Shown: positions 51,240 through 61,119, counted from the stretch's first letter. The stretch: 64,000 bases of DNA from Streptomyces atratus (GCF_900119365.1 NZ_FPJO01000016.1:1-64000); one strand, 5' to 3'. Notes: a model not told the origin generated them from the letters alone. Made by a program: numbers and translations.

Positions 51240-52805
51240 ATGACTTCTTCCTCATCTCTGCCGTCCACGGCATCCGGGCCCGCGGTGTCCTCGGACCCGT
51301 CGGACCGGCGACGCTGGTTCGCGCTCGCCATCGTGATGACCGCGGCCTTCATGGACCTGGTCGACGTCACGATCGTCAATATCGCCATCCCGAGCATCCG
51401 CGAGGACACCGGCGCCTCGTTCAGCTCGATCCAGTGGATCACCGCCGGCTACTCGCTGGCCTTCGCGGCCGGTCTGATCACCGGCGGCCGACTGGGCGAC
51501 ATCTACGGCCGCAAGCGGCTGTTCCTCATCGGTATAGGCGGCTTCACCCTGGCCTCCGCGCTCTGCGGCTTCGCCGCCAACCCGGAGATGCTGGTCGTCT
51601 CCCGGATCCTCCAGGGCGGCACCGCCGCGCTGATGGTTCCGCAGGTGCTGTCGATCGTGCACGCCACCTTCCCGGCGCACGAGCGGGGCAAGGTCTTCGG
51701 TCTCTTCGGCGCGATCGTCGGCCTCGGCGCGGTGCTGGGGCCGCTGCTGGGCGCGCTGCTCACCGAGTGGAACATCGCCGGTCTCGAATGGCGGCCGATC
51801 TTCCTGATCAACCTGCCCGTCGGCATCGCGGGCCTGATCCTCGGCCGGAAGTTCATCACCGAGTCCAAGGCCCCGAAGGCGCTCCGGCTCGACCTGGTCG
51901 GCGTCGCCCTGGTGACCCTGGGGATGCTGATGCTGATCTACCCGCTGACCCGTGGCCACGAGCTGGGCTGGCCGCTGTGGGGCCACGTGTCGATGGTGGG
52001 CAGCCTGCTGGTGTTCCTGTTCCTGGTGCTGTTCGAACGGTCGAAGGCGCGCAAGGACGGTTCGCCGCTGGTCGAGCTGTCGCTGTTCCGGGTCAAGAGC
52101 TTCGCGGCGGGCATCGCCGTGCAGCTGACCTTCGGCATCGGGCTCGGCATCTTCTTCCTGGTCTGGACGCTCTACATGCAGATGGGCCTCGGCTGGAGCG
52201 CGCTGCGGGCCGGCACGACCGGTATCCCGTTCTCGATCGCCGTGTCGTTCGCCGCCGGGATCTCCGTACAGAAGCTGGTGCCCCGCTTCGGTCGCAAGGT
52301 CCTCCAGACGGGCGCGCTGCTGATGATCGCCGGCCTGCTCCTCTACATCTGGGAGTCCGACCGTTACGGCATGGGCATCACGTCCTGGCAGATGGCGCTG
52401 CCGCTGGTGGTCATGGGCCTCGGGATGGGCCTGATCGTGGCGCCGCTGACGGACGCGGTGCTCTCCGAGGTGCCCAAGGAGCACTCCGGTTCGGCCTCCG
52501 GGCTCATCAACACCGTGCAGCAGATGGGCAATGCGCTCGGGCTCGGACTGGTCTCGGTGGTCTTCCTCGGCGCGATCGGTGAGCGGCTGGCGCCGCAGGA
52601 AGTGGGCCCGGCGTTCGCGGAGGCGTTCCGGCACTCGCTGTGGTGGGTGGCCGGGGTGCTCGCGGTGATCTTCCTGGTGATGTTCGCGCTGCCCGCGCGG
52701 CCGCGGCAGCACGTGGAGGGCGGCGACGAGGCCGTGGACGCGGTGGGTGTCGTGGACGCGGCGGGCGGCTCCGGGAGCGTCAAGGAGCCCGCGCTGACGC
52801 CCTGA
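51240..52805 (+). CDS. MFS drug-efflux transporter, DHA2 type
   Basis: A 521-aa membrane transporter. Helix 1 carries L-V-D-V-T-I-V-N-I-A-I-P (motif D1), the first loop G-G-R-L-G-D-I-Y-G-R-K-R (motif A), and helix 5 G-A-I-V-G-L-G-A-V-L-G-P-L-L-G (motif C). Fourteen helices are apparent. It is the divergent partner of the WYL regulator. The short leader suggests a transcript start close to the ATG. The C-terminal tail is Asp/Val/Gly-rich and cytoplasmic. Confidence 0.92.
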   Translation: MTSSSSLPSTASGPAVSSDPSDRRRWFALAIVMTAAFMDLVDVTIVNIAIPSIREDTGASFSSIQWITAGYSLAFAAGLITGGRLGDIYGRKRLFLIGIGGFTLASALCGFAANPEMLVVSRILQGGTAALMVPQVLSIVHATFPAHERGKVFGLFGAIVGLGAVLGPLLGALLTEWNIAGLEWRPIFLINLPVGIAGLILGRKFITESKAPKALRLDLVGVALVTLGMLMLIYPLTRGHELGWPLWGHVSMVGSLLVFLFLVLFERSKARKDGSPLVELSLFRVKSFAAGIAVQLTFGIGLGIFFLVWTLYMQMGLGWSALRAGTTGIPFSIAVSFAAGISVQKLVPRFGRKVLQTGALLMIAGLLLYIWESDRYGMGITSWQMALPLVVMGLGMGLIVAPLTDAVLSEVPKEHSGSASGLINTVQQMGNALGLGLVSVVFLGAIGERLAPQEVGPAFAEAFRHSLWWVAGVLAVIFLVMFALPARPRQHVEGGDEAVDAVGVVDAAGGSGSVKEPALTP

Positions 52806-52842
52806 CCGACCTCCGTCGGGACGGACGAGGGATGAGAAGGAC

Positions 52843-52873
52843 GGTGCCCGCACCCCGGGAGGGTGCGGGCACC
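52843..52873. terminator. Terminator between MFS and DUF6227 genes
   Basis: GGTGCCCGCACC (52843-52854) and GGTGCGGGCACC (52862-52873) form a perfect 12-bp stem between convergent genes. Confidence 0.75.
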
Positions 52874-52922
52874 TGCGTGTCTGCGTCTGTGTCGGCTCAG
52901 GGCCCCGGAGCCCCAACCCCGG

Positions 52923-53738
52923 TCAGCAGATGCGCGTACGGCTCTCCATGGCCCCGCGTGCGGTGTCCTCGTCGCCGTACACCTCGCACATGTGGCGGCC
53001 GTCCGGCGTGGCCGTGTGCTCGACCTCCCACAGGCTCGTCTCGCTGCCGTCGAGGAGCAGGAAGGCGTGCTCGTACAGGGTGAATCCGGCGTGCCGCCCG
53101 TCCACCCGGCACTGCCGGCCGAAGACCTGGGTGATGTGGTGGGCGAAGGCGGCGCGCAGCAGCCGGGCGGTCTCCTCGCCGGGACCGTCGCTGTTCTCCG
53201 CGCGGCGCAGGACACGGCGGGCGTGGTCGGCGGAGTTGTCCGGGGCGTACATCCGGGGCAGCGGGGCCGGGGGAGCCGCCATCAGGACCGTCAGTATCTC
53301 CAGGTCGGCCTGGGGCCCGTCGTCCCCGAACACCGGGACCTCGCCGAAGCTGCCGGTCAGCCGGGCGGCCGCGACATGGGCATCGGCCTCGTCGTCGTAC
53401 AGCTCGTGGTGCATGAGGTCGGGCTCCGTACGGAACCGCGGGTCCGTCGCGCTCCGCGGACCGCCGTGCACCAGCTCCCACAGGGTGAGAGGGGTGCCGT
53501 CGGACAGCAGATATGTGTGCTGGTAGGTCTCCCGGTGGAGTACGGAACTGTGGTGCGAGGAGTGCAGGGAACTGCTGTGGGCGAGCGCGGTACCGAGTCT
53601 CTCGACCGTGCTGTCGGGCAGGTCGAAAGAGTTGAGTGCCCGTCGCAGGAGTCGCTCGAGGTGCTGCTCGGTTGTCTCGTACGGATCGCTCAAGGTGCTG
53701 TCTCCAGGCCGTTGCCGCGTGTTACTTGCTGCGTGCAT
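52923..53738 (-). CDS. DUF6227 family protein
   Basis: A 271-aa soluble protein resembling the Streptomyces-specific family DUF6227. It contains two related halves: H-R-E-T-Y-Q-H-T-Y-L-L-S-D-G-T near residue 68 and G-F-T-L-Y-E-H-A-F-L-L-L-D-G-S near 220, each followed by L-W-E-L/V, indicating an internal duplication. The ATG at 53738 is used here; a TTG at 53693 (L-S-D-P-Y-E-T-T-E) with GGAGAC seven bases upstream matches what I recall of homologue starts and may be the true one. Function unknown. Confidence 0.8.
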   Translation of the reverse strand: MHAASNTRQRPGDSTLSDPYETTEQHLERLLRRALNSFDLPDSTVERLGTALAHSSSLHSSHHSSVLHRETYQHTYLLSDGTPLTLWELVHGGPRSATDPRFRTEPDLMHHELYDDEADAHVAAARLTGSFGEVPVFGDDGPQADLEILTVLMAAPPAPLPRMYAPDNSADHARRVLRRAENSDGPGEETARLLRAAFAHHITQVFGRQCRVDGRHAGFTLYEHAFLLLDGSETSLWEVEHTATPDGRHMCEVYGDEDTARGAMESRTRIC

Positions 53739-53827
53739 AACGTAGTCCCTGGGTCCGACATCGTGACCGGGGTTCAGGAAAACGTATGGCGCACGCAGAT
53801 GGTTCCTGACGATTCGTCCGAACTTCC

Positions 53828-55006
53828 TTACCCGGCGGGCGAGTCCGGTTCCGCGCGGCCGTCCGCCGACGGCTCCGGGGGGCCGGGGCTGATGGCGTAG
53901 AGGTCGCTGTACGAGGGGTAACAGCCGCCGCCGGGGCGGCCGTCCACGCTCTGAGCTGCCCGGACGGCCTTCACGATGGCGCGCGTGAGCACGTCCGCGC
54001 CTGCCGCCAGCAGCTCGTTGAGGGCGATCGGATTCCGCGGATCCAGCGGCCGGGCGCCGGTGGCCAGCGCGAAAACGGTGTCCCCGTCGGTGAGCAGATG
54101 TACGGGGCGGACGGCGCGCGCCAGTCCGTCGTGCGCCGTGCCCGCGAGCTTCTGCGCCTGGGCCCGGGTGAGTTCGGCGTCCGTGGCGACGACGGCGAGC
54201 GTGGTGTTGAGCGGGGGCCGTGCGTCCGCCTCCCGCGCCTCGGCAAGGCGCCGATCCGCCGCGCGGAGCACCTCGGGCGCCGGGTGCACCGGAGGTTCGG
54301 CGGCGCCGTACTCCCCGTACAGCACCCCGGTACGCGGATCGACCACCGAGCCCGCCGCGTTCACCACGACGAGCGCGCCCACCGTGATCCCGGAGGCCAG
54401 GCGGATGCTCGCGGTGCCCACGCCGCCCTTGAGCCGGCCGGCGACCGCGCCCGTACCGGCGCCGACGCCACCCTCGGCCACCGGCGCCCCCGGCTCCGCG
54501 GCCGCCGCGTCCTCCACCGCCGCGCGGCCCGTCGAGGCGTCGGGGCGGGCCCGCCAGTCGCCGCCGCGCCCCAGGTCGAAGACGCAGGCGGCGGGGACCA
54601 CCGGCACCACCTGCGCCGGATCGGGGCCGACCCGCACCCCGCGCCCCCGCTCCTCCAGCCAGGCCATCACACCGGACGCCGCGTCCAGGCCGTACGCGCT
54701 GCCGCCCGTCAGCACCACGGCGTCGACGCGCTGCACCAGATTGCGGGGATCGAGCGCGTCGGTCTCCCGGGTGCCGGGGCCGCCGCCGCGTACGTCGACG
54801 GCCGCGACCGCACCGCCCTCGGGGGCGAGGACCACGGTGGTGCCGCTCAACGCGCCCTCGCCCGGCACCTGCGCGTGGCCGACGCGCAGCCCCGCGACAT
54901 CGGTCAGCGCGTCGAGCGGACCGGTGGCGTCCGGACCCGGCGTGCCCGGACCGGACGCGTTCGGCGGGGCGGCGGGGGCCGTCGGCCGTCGGGGTTCTTC
55001 TGTCAT
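53828..55006 (-). CDS. P1-family (DmpA-like) peptidase
   Basis: A 392-aa member of the L-aminopeptidase D-Ala-esterase family, N-terminal-nucleophile-like enzymes that self-cleave. D-V-A-G-L-R-V-G-H-A-Q near residue 35 opens the domain. V-D-V-R-G-G-G-P-G-T-R-E-T-D and T-G-G-S-A-Y-G-L-D-A-A form the conserved core, and G-G-V-G-A-G-T-G-A follows. N-T-T-L-A-V-V-A-T-D near 270 is probably the maturation site region. The start at ATG 55006 has GGAGGAGC upstream. The physiological substrate is unknown. Confidence 0.9.
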   Translation of the reverse strand: MTEEPRRPTAPAAPPNASGPGTPGPDATGPLDALTDVAGLRVGHAQVPGEGALSGTTVVLAPEGGAVAAVDVRGGGPGTRETDALDPRNLVQRVDAVVLTGGSAYGLDAASGVMAWLEERGRGVRVGPDPAQVVPVVPAACVFDLGRGGDWRARPDASTGRAAVEDAAAAEPGAPVAEGGVGAGTGAVAGRLKGGVGTASIRLASGITVGALVVVNAAGSVVDPRTGVLYGEYGAAEPPVHPAPEVLRAADRRLAEAREADARPPLNTTLAVVATDAELTRAQAQKLAGTAHDGLARAVRPVHLLTDGDTVFALATGARPLDPRNPIALNELLAAGADVLTRAIVKAVRAAQSVDGRPGGGCYPSYSDLYAISPGPPEPSADGRAEPDSPAG

Positions 55007-55053
55007 CGCGTGCTCCTCCACTGCGCGAGCCGTCGCCGGCCGTCCATGTGTAC

Positions 55054-56211
55054 TCACCCGGCCACGGCGGGCCGCCGTGACAGCAGCTCCCCCACGGCCA
55101 CGGTCGCCGCGGCCACCAGACCGGCGGCGAACACCGCCCACCCGCCGGCGAACGTGCAGGCCAGGATCGCCAGCGCGGCCACGGGGAGGGACAGTTGCTC
55201 CGCGAAGTCGCGCTTGAAGTGGCGGGCGTGCAGCGCCCACACCGTGAGCAGGAAGAGCGCGGAGGGAAGGGTCACCGCGGCGGCGGCCACCGTGTCCGGG
55301 ACATGGGCCTTGCCCACGGCCTCCTCCACCGCGACCTCGATGCCCGCGCCGATGGCGGCCGCGGAACCGAAGATCAGGAAGTGTCCGTATCCCCAGATGA
55401 ACGCTTCCCTGCTGCCGCGCAGGTAGTCATGGATCGGCACGGCGAAATAGATCCACCAGGCGGAGAAGACGATCAGCAGCCCGCCCGCGGCGATCGGCAG
55501 CAGTTCGCCGAGCGCGTCCTGCTCGTACACCGCCTCCTGGACCGCGACCGTGGCCGCCGCGATGGTCTCGCCCAGCACGATGATCGTGAACAGCCCGTAC
55601 CGCTCACCGATGTGGTGCGGATGCCAGCTCGTCGAGCGGTCGCGCTCGGCGAGCGCCGGAACGGACAGCTCCGCCAGCACGAGCACGACGAAGGCGGCGG
55701 TACGGGCTCCGCGCGATTCGGCGGGCACCAGCAGCATGGCGATCCAGCCCAGCTGCACCACCGAGATCCCGACGGCGTACCGCAGCGCGACGCGCCGCTC
55801 CCCGTCCTGGGTGCAGTGCGCGGCGCGCAGCCACTGGCTGGTCAGCGCGAGCCGCATCACCACGTAGCCGATGACGACGACCGTCCAGTCGCCCGCGTCG
55901 AAGGCGCGCGGCACCCCGGCGGCGAGGACGAGCACACCGGTGATCTGGACGAGCGTGACGACGCGGTACAGCGGGTCGTCGGTGTCGTAGGCCGAGGCGA
56001 ACCAGCTGAAGTTGACCCAGGCCCACCAGATCGCGAAGAAGACGGCCGCGTAGCTGCCGATTCCGGTGAGGGCGTGCCCTTCGGCGACGGCATGGACCAG
56101 CCGTGCGCCCGCCTGGGCCACGGCGACCACGAAACAGAGGTCGAAGAAGAGTTCCAGCGGGGTCGAGGCGCGATGTTTCTCGGTGCGGCTGCGAGCCGTC
56201 ATTACGGGCAT
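55054..56211 (-). CDS. LtrA family membrane protein
   Basis: A 385-aa protein of the low-temperature requirement A family with about ten to eleven transmembrane helices. The signature T-P-L-E-L-F-F-D-L-C-F-V-V-A-V-A-Q near the N-terminus is diagnostic. H-H-I-G-E-R-Y-G-L-F-T-I-I-V-L-G-E-T-I near the middle is the second conserved block. Starts at 56211 or 56202 are both possible. The role is unclear; the name derives from a Listeria cold-growth mutant. Confidence 0.9.
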   Translation of the reverse strand: MPVMTARSRTEKHRASTPLELFFDLCFVVAVAQAGARLVHAVAEGHALTGIGSYAAVFFAIWWAWVNFSWFASAYDTDDPLYRVVTLVQITGVLVLAAGVPRAFDAGDWTVVVIGYVVMRLALTSQWLRAAHCTQDGERRVALRYAVGISVVQLGWIAMLLVPAESRGARTAAFVVLVLAELSVPALAERDRSTSWHPHHIGERYGLFTIIVLGETIAAATVAVQEAVYEQDALGELLPIAAGGLLIVFSAWWIYFAVPIHDYLRGSREAFIWGYGHFLIFGSAAAIGAGIEVAVEEAVGKAHVPDTVAAAAVTLPSALFLLTVWALHARHFKRDFAEQLSLPVAALAILACTFAGGWAVFAAGLVAAATVAVGELLSRRPAVAG

Positions 56212-56335
56212 GGGAGCCAGCACACCAGACGGGCTCGGCCACGCCGAACGGGGCACGCCCCGGATGGGCAGCGGGGCTCACCCGGCTGAGCCGTAAAACA
56301 GGACCAACCGTCATGTAAGACCCTACGGTGACGGG

Positions 56336-57490
56336 GTGACAGAGCCGCCAGAGCCCTCCGCCGCAGCCGCGCGGCCCGCCCCCGGTGCCCGCACCGGCTC
56401 CGCGGGGGCGCCGGGCTCGCCACCGCACGCCGGGCCCCGGACCGCCGTGAGGCCGGGCGCCGGGCGCCGCTCCGTCACCGGCCGTGCGACCGCGGCCGGT
56501 GTCATCGTCTCCGCCCTGCTGATCCTCGCGATCGTTTTCGGCAGCCGGCTGCTGGAGAACTTCGACTCCGCCCTCCTCCCGTACGCCGTCGCCACCGTCT
56601 TCCTCGCCTTCGGCGTCGCCTACCGCTACACGGTCTGGGTCTCCGCGCCCGGCGCCCGGCGGCTGTTCAAGCAGGGGTGGCGGAGCTTCTTCTCGGTGGC
56701 CAACTTCCGCAAGGCCCCCACCGCGCTGCCCCGGATGATCGCCACGTACCTGGCCTTCCAGAAATTCCTCGGCGCCCGCTCGCACGCCCGCTGGGCCGCC
56801 CATCAACTGATCTTCTGGGGCTGCATCCTCGCCGCCCTGATCACCTTCCCGCTGACCTGGGGCTGGTTCACCTTCACCTCGAACAGCGGCTCGGGGCCCG
56901 GTTACGAGATGCGCATCTGGGGCTTCAAGATCATCGGATTCGACTCCCTGGACTTCCTGGGCCGGCTGATGTTCCACGGCCTGGACATCGCCGCCGTGCT
57001 CGTCATCCCCGGCGCCTCGTACTTCCTGTGGCGGCGGATGAAGGACCGCGGCGCCATCACCGGCCAGCGCTTCGCCTACGACCTGGTGCCGCTGATCGCT
57101 CTCGTCGTCATCTCGGTGACCGGTCTGCTGCTCACCTTCTCGTCGATCTTCCTGCACGGCGGCGGATACGAGTTCCTGGCGGTCCTCCACATGGTGTCGG
57201 TGGTCTTCACCCTCATCTACATCCCGTTCGGGAAGTTCTTCCACATCGTCCAGCGCCCGGCCGCGGTCGGCATGCAGCTGTTCAAGTACACCGCCCGGCA
57301 GGACCAGGAGGTACTCGGCTGCCGCCGCTGCGAGGAGCCCATCGACACCGGGCCGTACGTCGAGAACCTCCGCAGCACCATGCGCGACCTCGGCCTCGAC
57401 TTCGACGAGTGGGCCGAATACTGCCCGCGCTGCAAGCGGGTACTGCGCGGCAGTGCCTATCTCTCCCAGGTGAAGAGGGGCTTCAAGTGA
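56336..57490 (+). CDS. Membrane cytochrome b-like subunit of a molybdo-oxidoreductase complex
   Basis: A 384-aa membrane protein, first gene of a five-gene operon. After a Pro-rich cytoplasmic head come about five or six helices. Helix-embedded His residues (A-A-H-Q-L-I-F-W-G, F-H-G-L-D-I-A, L-H-M-V-S-V-V-F and F-F-H-I-V) are arranged as in NarI-like cytochrome b proteins and could hold two haems. It would pass electrons between quinol and the soluble subunits. The C-terminal domain has C-R-R-C and C-P-R-C, a zinc- or iron-binding pair. The stop overlaps the next GTG (GTGA). Confidence 0.75.
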   Translation: MTEPPEPSAAAARPAPGARTGSAGAPGSPPHAGPRTAVRPGAGRRSVTGRATAAGVIVSALLILAIVFGSRLLENFDSALLPYAVATVFLAFGVAYRYTVWVSAPGARRLFKQGWRSFFSVANFRKAPTALPRMIATYLAFQKFLGARSHARWAAHQLIFWGCILAALITFPLTWGWFTFTSNSGSGPGYEMRIWGFKIIGFDSLDFLGRLMFHGLDIAAVLVIPGASYFLWRRMKDRGAITGQRFAYDLVPLIALVVISVTGLLLTFSSIFLHGGGYEFLAVLHMVSVVFTLIYIPFGKFFHIVQRPAAVGMQLFKYTARQDQEVLGCRRCEEPIDTGPYVENLRSTMRDLGLDFDEWAEYCPRCKRVLRGSAYLSQVKRGFK

Positions 57491-59841
57491 CCGTGGATCC
57501 GCGTGCGGCCGGCCCCGGCACGGCAGACCCCCGTACGACCGACCCCCGTGCGGCCGTTCCTCTCGACCCCTCTCTCGCTCCGCCCGGCACCCGGGCCTTC
57601 CGGGACGCGGGCGGCATCCCCGCCGACCGGTGGCACGCCGACCAGGAGGGCGAGACGCTCGTCCCCACCCACTGCTGCTTCTGCGGGGTCCAGTGCGGGA
57701 TGTATCTGCGGGTCGACCGCGGCGGCAAGGTCTTCGGCGTCGAACCCCGCAACCACGACATCAACCGGATGCGGCTGTGCCCCAAGGGAATCAACGCGTA
57801 CCAGCAGGTCAACCACCCCGACCGGCTCACCGCCCCGCTGATGCGCCGATCCCGTGACGAGGACTTCCGCGAGGTCTCCTGGGACGAGGCGCTCGACTTC
57901 ACCGTCGCCGAGATCAAACGCATCCAGCAGAGCTACGGGAACGATGCCTTCGGACTGCTGGGCGGGGCCAGTCTCTTCTCCGAAAAGACCTATCTGGTCG
58001 GCAAATTCGCCCGGGTCGCCCTCAAGTCCCGGCATGTCGACTACAACGGCCGGCTCTGCATGGTCAGCGCCGCGGGCGCCAACAAACTCGCCTTCGGTAT
58101 CGACCGGGCCGGCAACCCCTTCTCCGACATCCTGCTCACCGACTGCCTGCTGATCGCGGGCTCCAACATCGGCGAGTGCTTCCCCGTGATGACCCAGTAC
58201 GTGTGGGGAGCACGGGACCGCGGTGCGAGCCTGATCGTCGTCGACCCGCGCGAGACGGCCATCGCCCGGACCGCCGACATCCACGTCGCCCTCAGGCCCG
58301 GCACCGATTCGGCCTTCTTCAACTCCGTGTTGAACGTGGTCGTCGAGGAAGGCCTGACCGACGAGGCCTATCTCGCCGCCCATGCCACCGGCTGGGAGGA
58401 GGTGAAGGCCAAGGCGGCCGAGTACCCGCCGTACCGGGCCGCCGAGATCTGCGACATCCCCGTCGAGCAGATCGCCCAGGTCGCCCGCGCCTTCGCCCGC
58501 GCACCCAAGGCCATGGCCTGGCACGCCCGGGGCATCGAGCACCACTCGCAGGGCGTCGAGAACTGCCTCAGCGTGATCAACCTCTGCACCGCCACCGGCC
58601 ACATCGGCAGCCCCGGCGCCGGCTACGGCACCATCACCGGCCAGGGCAACGGGCAGGGCGGCCGCGAACACGGCCAGAAGTCCGACCTCCTGCCCGGCGG
58701 CCGCTCGATCATGAACGAGGAGCACCGCAGGCAGATCTGCGAGATCTGGGGCATCGAGGAGTCCGAACTCCCGCCCGCCGGAACCTCGATGATGGAAATG
58801 GTCTGGCAGATGCAGCGCCGCGAGATCCGCGGCCTGATCGGCATCTGCAACAACCCCTTCGTCTCCCTCCCCAACTACAAGGTGGTCAAGGAGGGGTACG
58901 ACGCCACAGAGTTCCACGCCCAATTCGATTTCTTCCTTTCCGAGACCGCCGCCAACGCACATGTCGTCTTTCCCGTCACCACCTGGGCCGAGGACGAAGG
59001 GGTGATGGCCAACGCCGAGGCCCGGGTGGTCAAGCACAACAAGGCGCAGGACCCGCCGCCCGGTGTACGGACCGACACCTGGGTGATGTGCGAACTCGCC
59101 AGGCGCCTCGGCGCGGGCGACAAATTCGCCTTCGCCGACTCCCGCGCCGTCTTCGACGAACTGCGGACCGCCTCCGCCGGCACCGTCAACGACTACTACG
59201 GCATCACCTACGAACGGCTGGAGGAGACCGGCGGGATCGCCTGGCCCTGCCCCTCCACCGACCACCCCGGCACCCCTCGGCTCTTCGAGGACGGCAGGAC
59301 CTACCACCCCGACGGCAAGATCCATCTGCAGGTCGTCGAGTGGCACCCGCCGATGGACCCGTACGACGACGAGCACCCCATGTCGCTCACCACCGGACGG
59401 ACCGTCGCTCACTTCCTTTCCGGCAACCAGACCCGCCGTCTGGGCGCCCTCGTCGAACAGACCCCGCGCCCCTGGGCCGAGCTCCATCCCTCCCATGGCT
59501 TCCGCAACGGCGAACCGGTCCGCGTCGTCACCCGGCGCGGCAGCGAGGTCTTCCCCGCGCTGGTCACCGAGGCGATCCGCCCCGACACCGTCTTCATCCC
59601 CTACCACTGGCCCGTCCCCACCGCGGCCAACGCCCTCACCCTCGACGCCCTCGACCCCCGCTCCAAGATCCCCGAGTACAAGGTGTGCGCCTGCCGTATC
59701 GAGCACGCCGGGAAGATCGACGAAGTCCCCGCACCTCCCGTCGCGCCCGGCCACGTCGGTTACCCGGAGACCCAGGTCTCCCGTACCGACCCGCTGCCGC
59801 CCACGGCCCCCCAGGGGCGTGGCACCTCGGAGAGGAGCTGA
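57487..59841 (+). CDS. Molybdopterin oxidoreductase, Nap/Nas-like catalytic subunit
   Basis: A 784-aa Mo-bisPGD enzyme. Cys63, Cys66, Cys70 and Cys98 (C-x2-C-x3-C-x27-C) bind a 4Fe-4S cluster. N-G-R-L-C-M-V-S-A places the Mo-ligating Cys at 191, as in NapA/NasA nitrate reductases and some formate dehydrogenases. Later motifs G-Q-G-N-G-Q-G-G-R-E-H-G-Q and T-G-R-T-V-A-H-F belong to the cofactor-binding domains. No Tat signal is present, so it acts in the cytoplasm. The GTG start overlaps the cytochrome b stop; the open frame upstream is antisense noise. Substrate is not proven: nitrate is the first guess. Confidence 0.88.
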   Translation: MTVDPRAAGPGTADPRTTDPRAAVPLDPSLAPPGTRAFRDAGGIPADRWHADQEGETLVPTHCCFCGVQCGMYLRVDRGGKVFGVEPRNHDINRMRLCPKGINAYQQVNHPDRLTAPLMRRSRDEDFREVSWDEALDFTVAEIKRIQQSYGNDAFGLLGGASLFSEKTYLVGKFARVALKSRHVDYNGRLCMVSAAGANKLAFGIDRAGNPFSDILLTDCLLIAGSNIGECFPVMTQYVWGARDRGASLIVVDPRETAIARTADIHVALRPGTDSAFFNSVLNVVVEEGLTDEAYLAAHATGWEEVKAKAAEYPPYRAAEICDIPVEQIAQVARAFARAPKAMAWHARGIEHHSQGVENCLSVINLCTATGHIGSPGAGYGTITGQGNGQGGREHGQKSDLLPGGRSIMNEEHRRQICEIWGIEESELPPAGTSMMEMVWQMQRREIRGLIGICNNPFVSLPNYKVVKEGYDATEFHAQFDFFLSETAANAHVVFPVTTWAEDEGVMANAEARVVKHNKAQDPPPGVRTDTWVMCELARRLGAGDKFAFADSRAVFDELRTASAGTVNDYYGITYERLEETGGIAWPCPSTDHPGTPRLFEDGRTYHPDGKIHLQVVEWHPPMDPYDDEHPMSLTTGRTVAHFLSGNQTRRLGALVEQTPRPWAELHPSHGFRNGEPVRVVTRRGSEVFPALVTEAIRPDTVFIPYHWPVPTAANALTLDALDPRSKIPEYKVCACRIEHAGKIDEVPAPPVAPGHVGYPETQVSRTDPLPPTAPQGRGTSERS

Positions 59842-59848
59842 CCGCCGC

Positions 59849-60451
59849 ATGATGGGCAGAACGATCTTCATCGACCCCGGGCGCTGCATCGGCTGCCAGG
59901 CCTGCGTCTCCGCCTGCCGGGAGTGCGACTCGCACCGCGGCAAGTCGATGATCCACCTCGACTACACCGACGAGGGCCAGTCCGTGGCCTCCCTTCCCAC
60001 GGTCTGCATGCACTGTGAGGACCCGGTCGCCCCGTGCGCCGAGGTCTGCCCCGCCGACGCGATCCTGGTGACCGCGGACGGTGTGGTGCAGCAGGCCGAC
60101 ACCACCCGCTGCATCGGTTGCGCCAACTGCGTCAACGCCTGCCCCTTCGGCGTCCCGAAGATCGACCTCCAGGCGAAGCTGCAGATGAAATGCAACCTCT
60201 GCTACGACCGCACCGCCTACGGCCTCGCCCCCATGTGTGCGACCGTCTGCCCGACCGGAGCGCTGTTCTACGGGACCGTGGAGGAGCTCCAGGCCGAGCG
60301 CCCCGGCGTCCAGGTCGCCGACACCTTCACCTTCGGCCGGAGCGAGGTACGCACCGGCGTGGCCATGGTCGTTCCCGCCGACCGGGTGCGGTGGCCGGTG
60401 CCCGGCGGCCTTCCTGTCGTCGAGATCAACGGGAAGGACGTCCGCCGATGA
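59849..60451 (+). CDS. 4Fe-4S ferredoxin-type electron-transfer subunit
   Basis: A 200-aa iron-sulfur protein with four clusters' worth of Cys. C-I-G-C-Q-A-C-V-S-A-C-R is at residues 13-23. C-M-H-C-x8-C-x3-C-P, C-I-G-C-A-N-C-V-N-A-C-P and C-N-L-C-x11-C-x3-C-P follow. This is the DmsB/NrfC-like arrangement that wires a Mo subunit to a membrane subunit. It lies seven bases after the Mo subunit gene and overlaps the Rieske gene by four bases. Confidence 0.9.
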   Translation: MMGRTIFIDPGRCIGCQACVSACRECDSHRGKSMIHLDYTDEGQSVASLPTVCMHCEDPVAPCAEVCPADAILVTADGVVQQADTTRCIGCANCVNACPFGVPKIDLQAKLQMKCNLCYDRTAYGLAPMCATVCPTGALFYGTVEELQAERPGVQVADTFTFGRSEVRTGVAMVVPADRVRWPVPGGLPVVEINGKDVRR

Positions 60452-61119
60452 GCGTCACCGGCCAGCCGCCCTCCGGCGATCCGCGCGAAGCCCTGCACGA
60501 CCGGATCGCCGCCGACTCCCTCACCACCCGGCGCGACTACCTCCGGATCGTGGCGACCGTCTCCGGCGGACTCGCCGTCGGCGGCCTCGGCGTGGCGAGC
60601 GGAATCCTGCCGCGCCACGGCGACCCCGACGACGCCAAGGCACCGGCGCCGAAGCGGATCGCCGCTCAACTCCTGCCCGGCGAGTCCCTCGCCTTCCACT
60701 ACCCGGACGAAGAGGACCGGGCGGTCGCCGTCCGGCTGGACGACGGCACTCTCGTCGGCTACTCCGCGATCTGCACCCATCTCGCCTGTGCCGTGCTCTG
60801 GCGCAAGGACCGCGGTACCGAGGGCGAGCTGTACTGCCCCTGCCACGAGGGCATCTTCGACGCCCGCACCGGTGAGGTCACCGCCGGGCCACCGCCCCGT
60901 GCGCTGCCCAAGGTGGTGCTCACCGAACAGCCCGACGGCAGCATCTGGGCGGTCGGCACGACGCGCTCGGGCGAGAGCGTCGAGCACGGCCTGTGCCGTC
61001 AGCTCGGCCAGGACCGCCCGGACCTCGCCTCCCGTATCGGCTGTCCCGCCGTCAAGGGCGGCGGGGCGGAAGCCCCGCCGCGCGGGGCCGGGGCCGAGAC
61101 CTCCGGCAGGCGGCCATGA
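60448..61119 (+). CDS. Tat-type Rieske 2Fe-2S protein
   Basis: A 223-aa Rieske protein. T-T-R-R-D-Y-L-R (residues 26-33) plus a hydrophobic helix (A-T-V-S-G-G-L-A-V-G-G-L-G-V-A) make a Tat signal or anchor. The cluster ligands are C109-T-H111 and C130-P-C-H133, with Cys114 and Cys132 placed for the usual disulfide. It would carry electrons on the outer side, next to the cytochrome b. ATGA overlaps link it to the genes before and after. Confidence 0.9.
   Translation: MSVTGQPPSGDPREALHDRIAADSLTTRRDYLRIVATVSGGLAVGGLGVASGILPRHGDPDDAKAPAPKRIAAQLLPGESLAFHYPDEEDRAVAVRLDDGTLVGYSAICTHLACAVLWRKDRGTEGELYCPCHEGIFDARTGEVTAGPPPRALPKVVLTEQPDGSIWAVGTTRSGESVEHGLCRQLGQDRPDLASRIGCPAVKGGGAEAPPRGAGAETSGRRP

Noticed and set aside
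57457..59943. 828-aa minus-strand frame opposite the molybdopterin subunit
   Set aside because: Val/Gly/Asp-rich antisense shadow; the plus strand has the 4Fe-4S and Mo-ligand cysteines.
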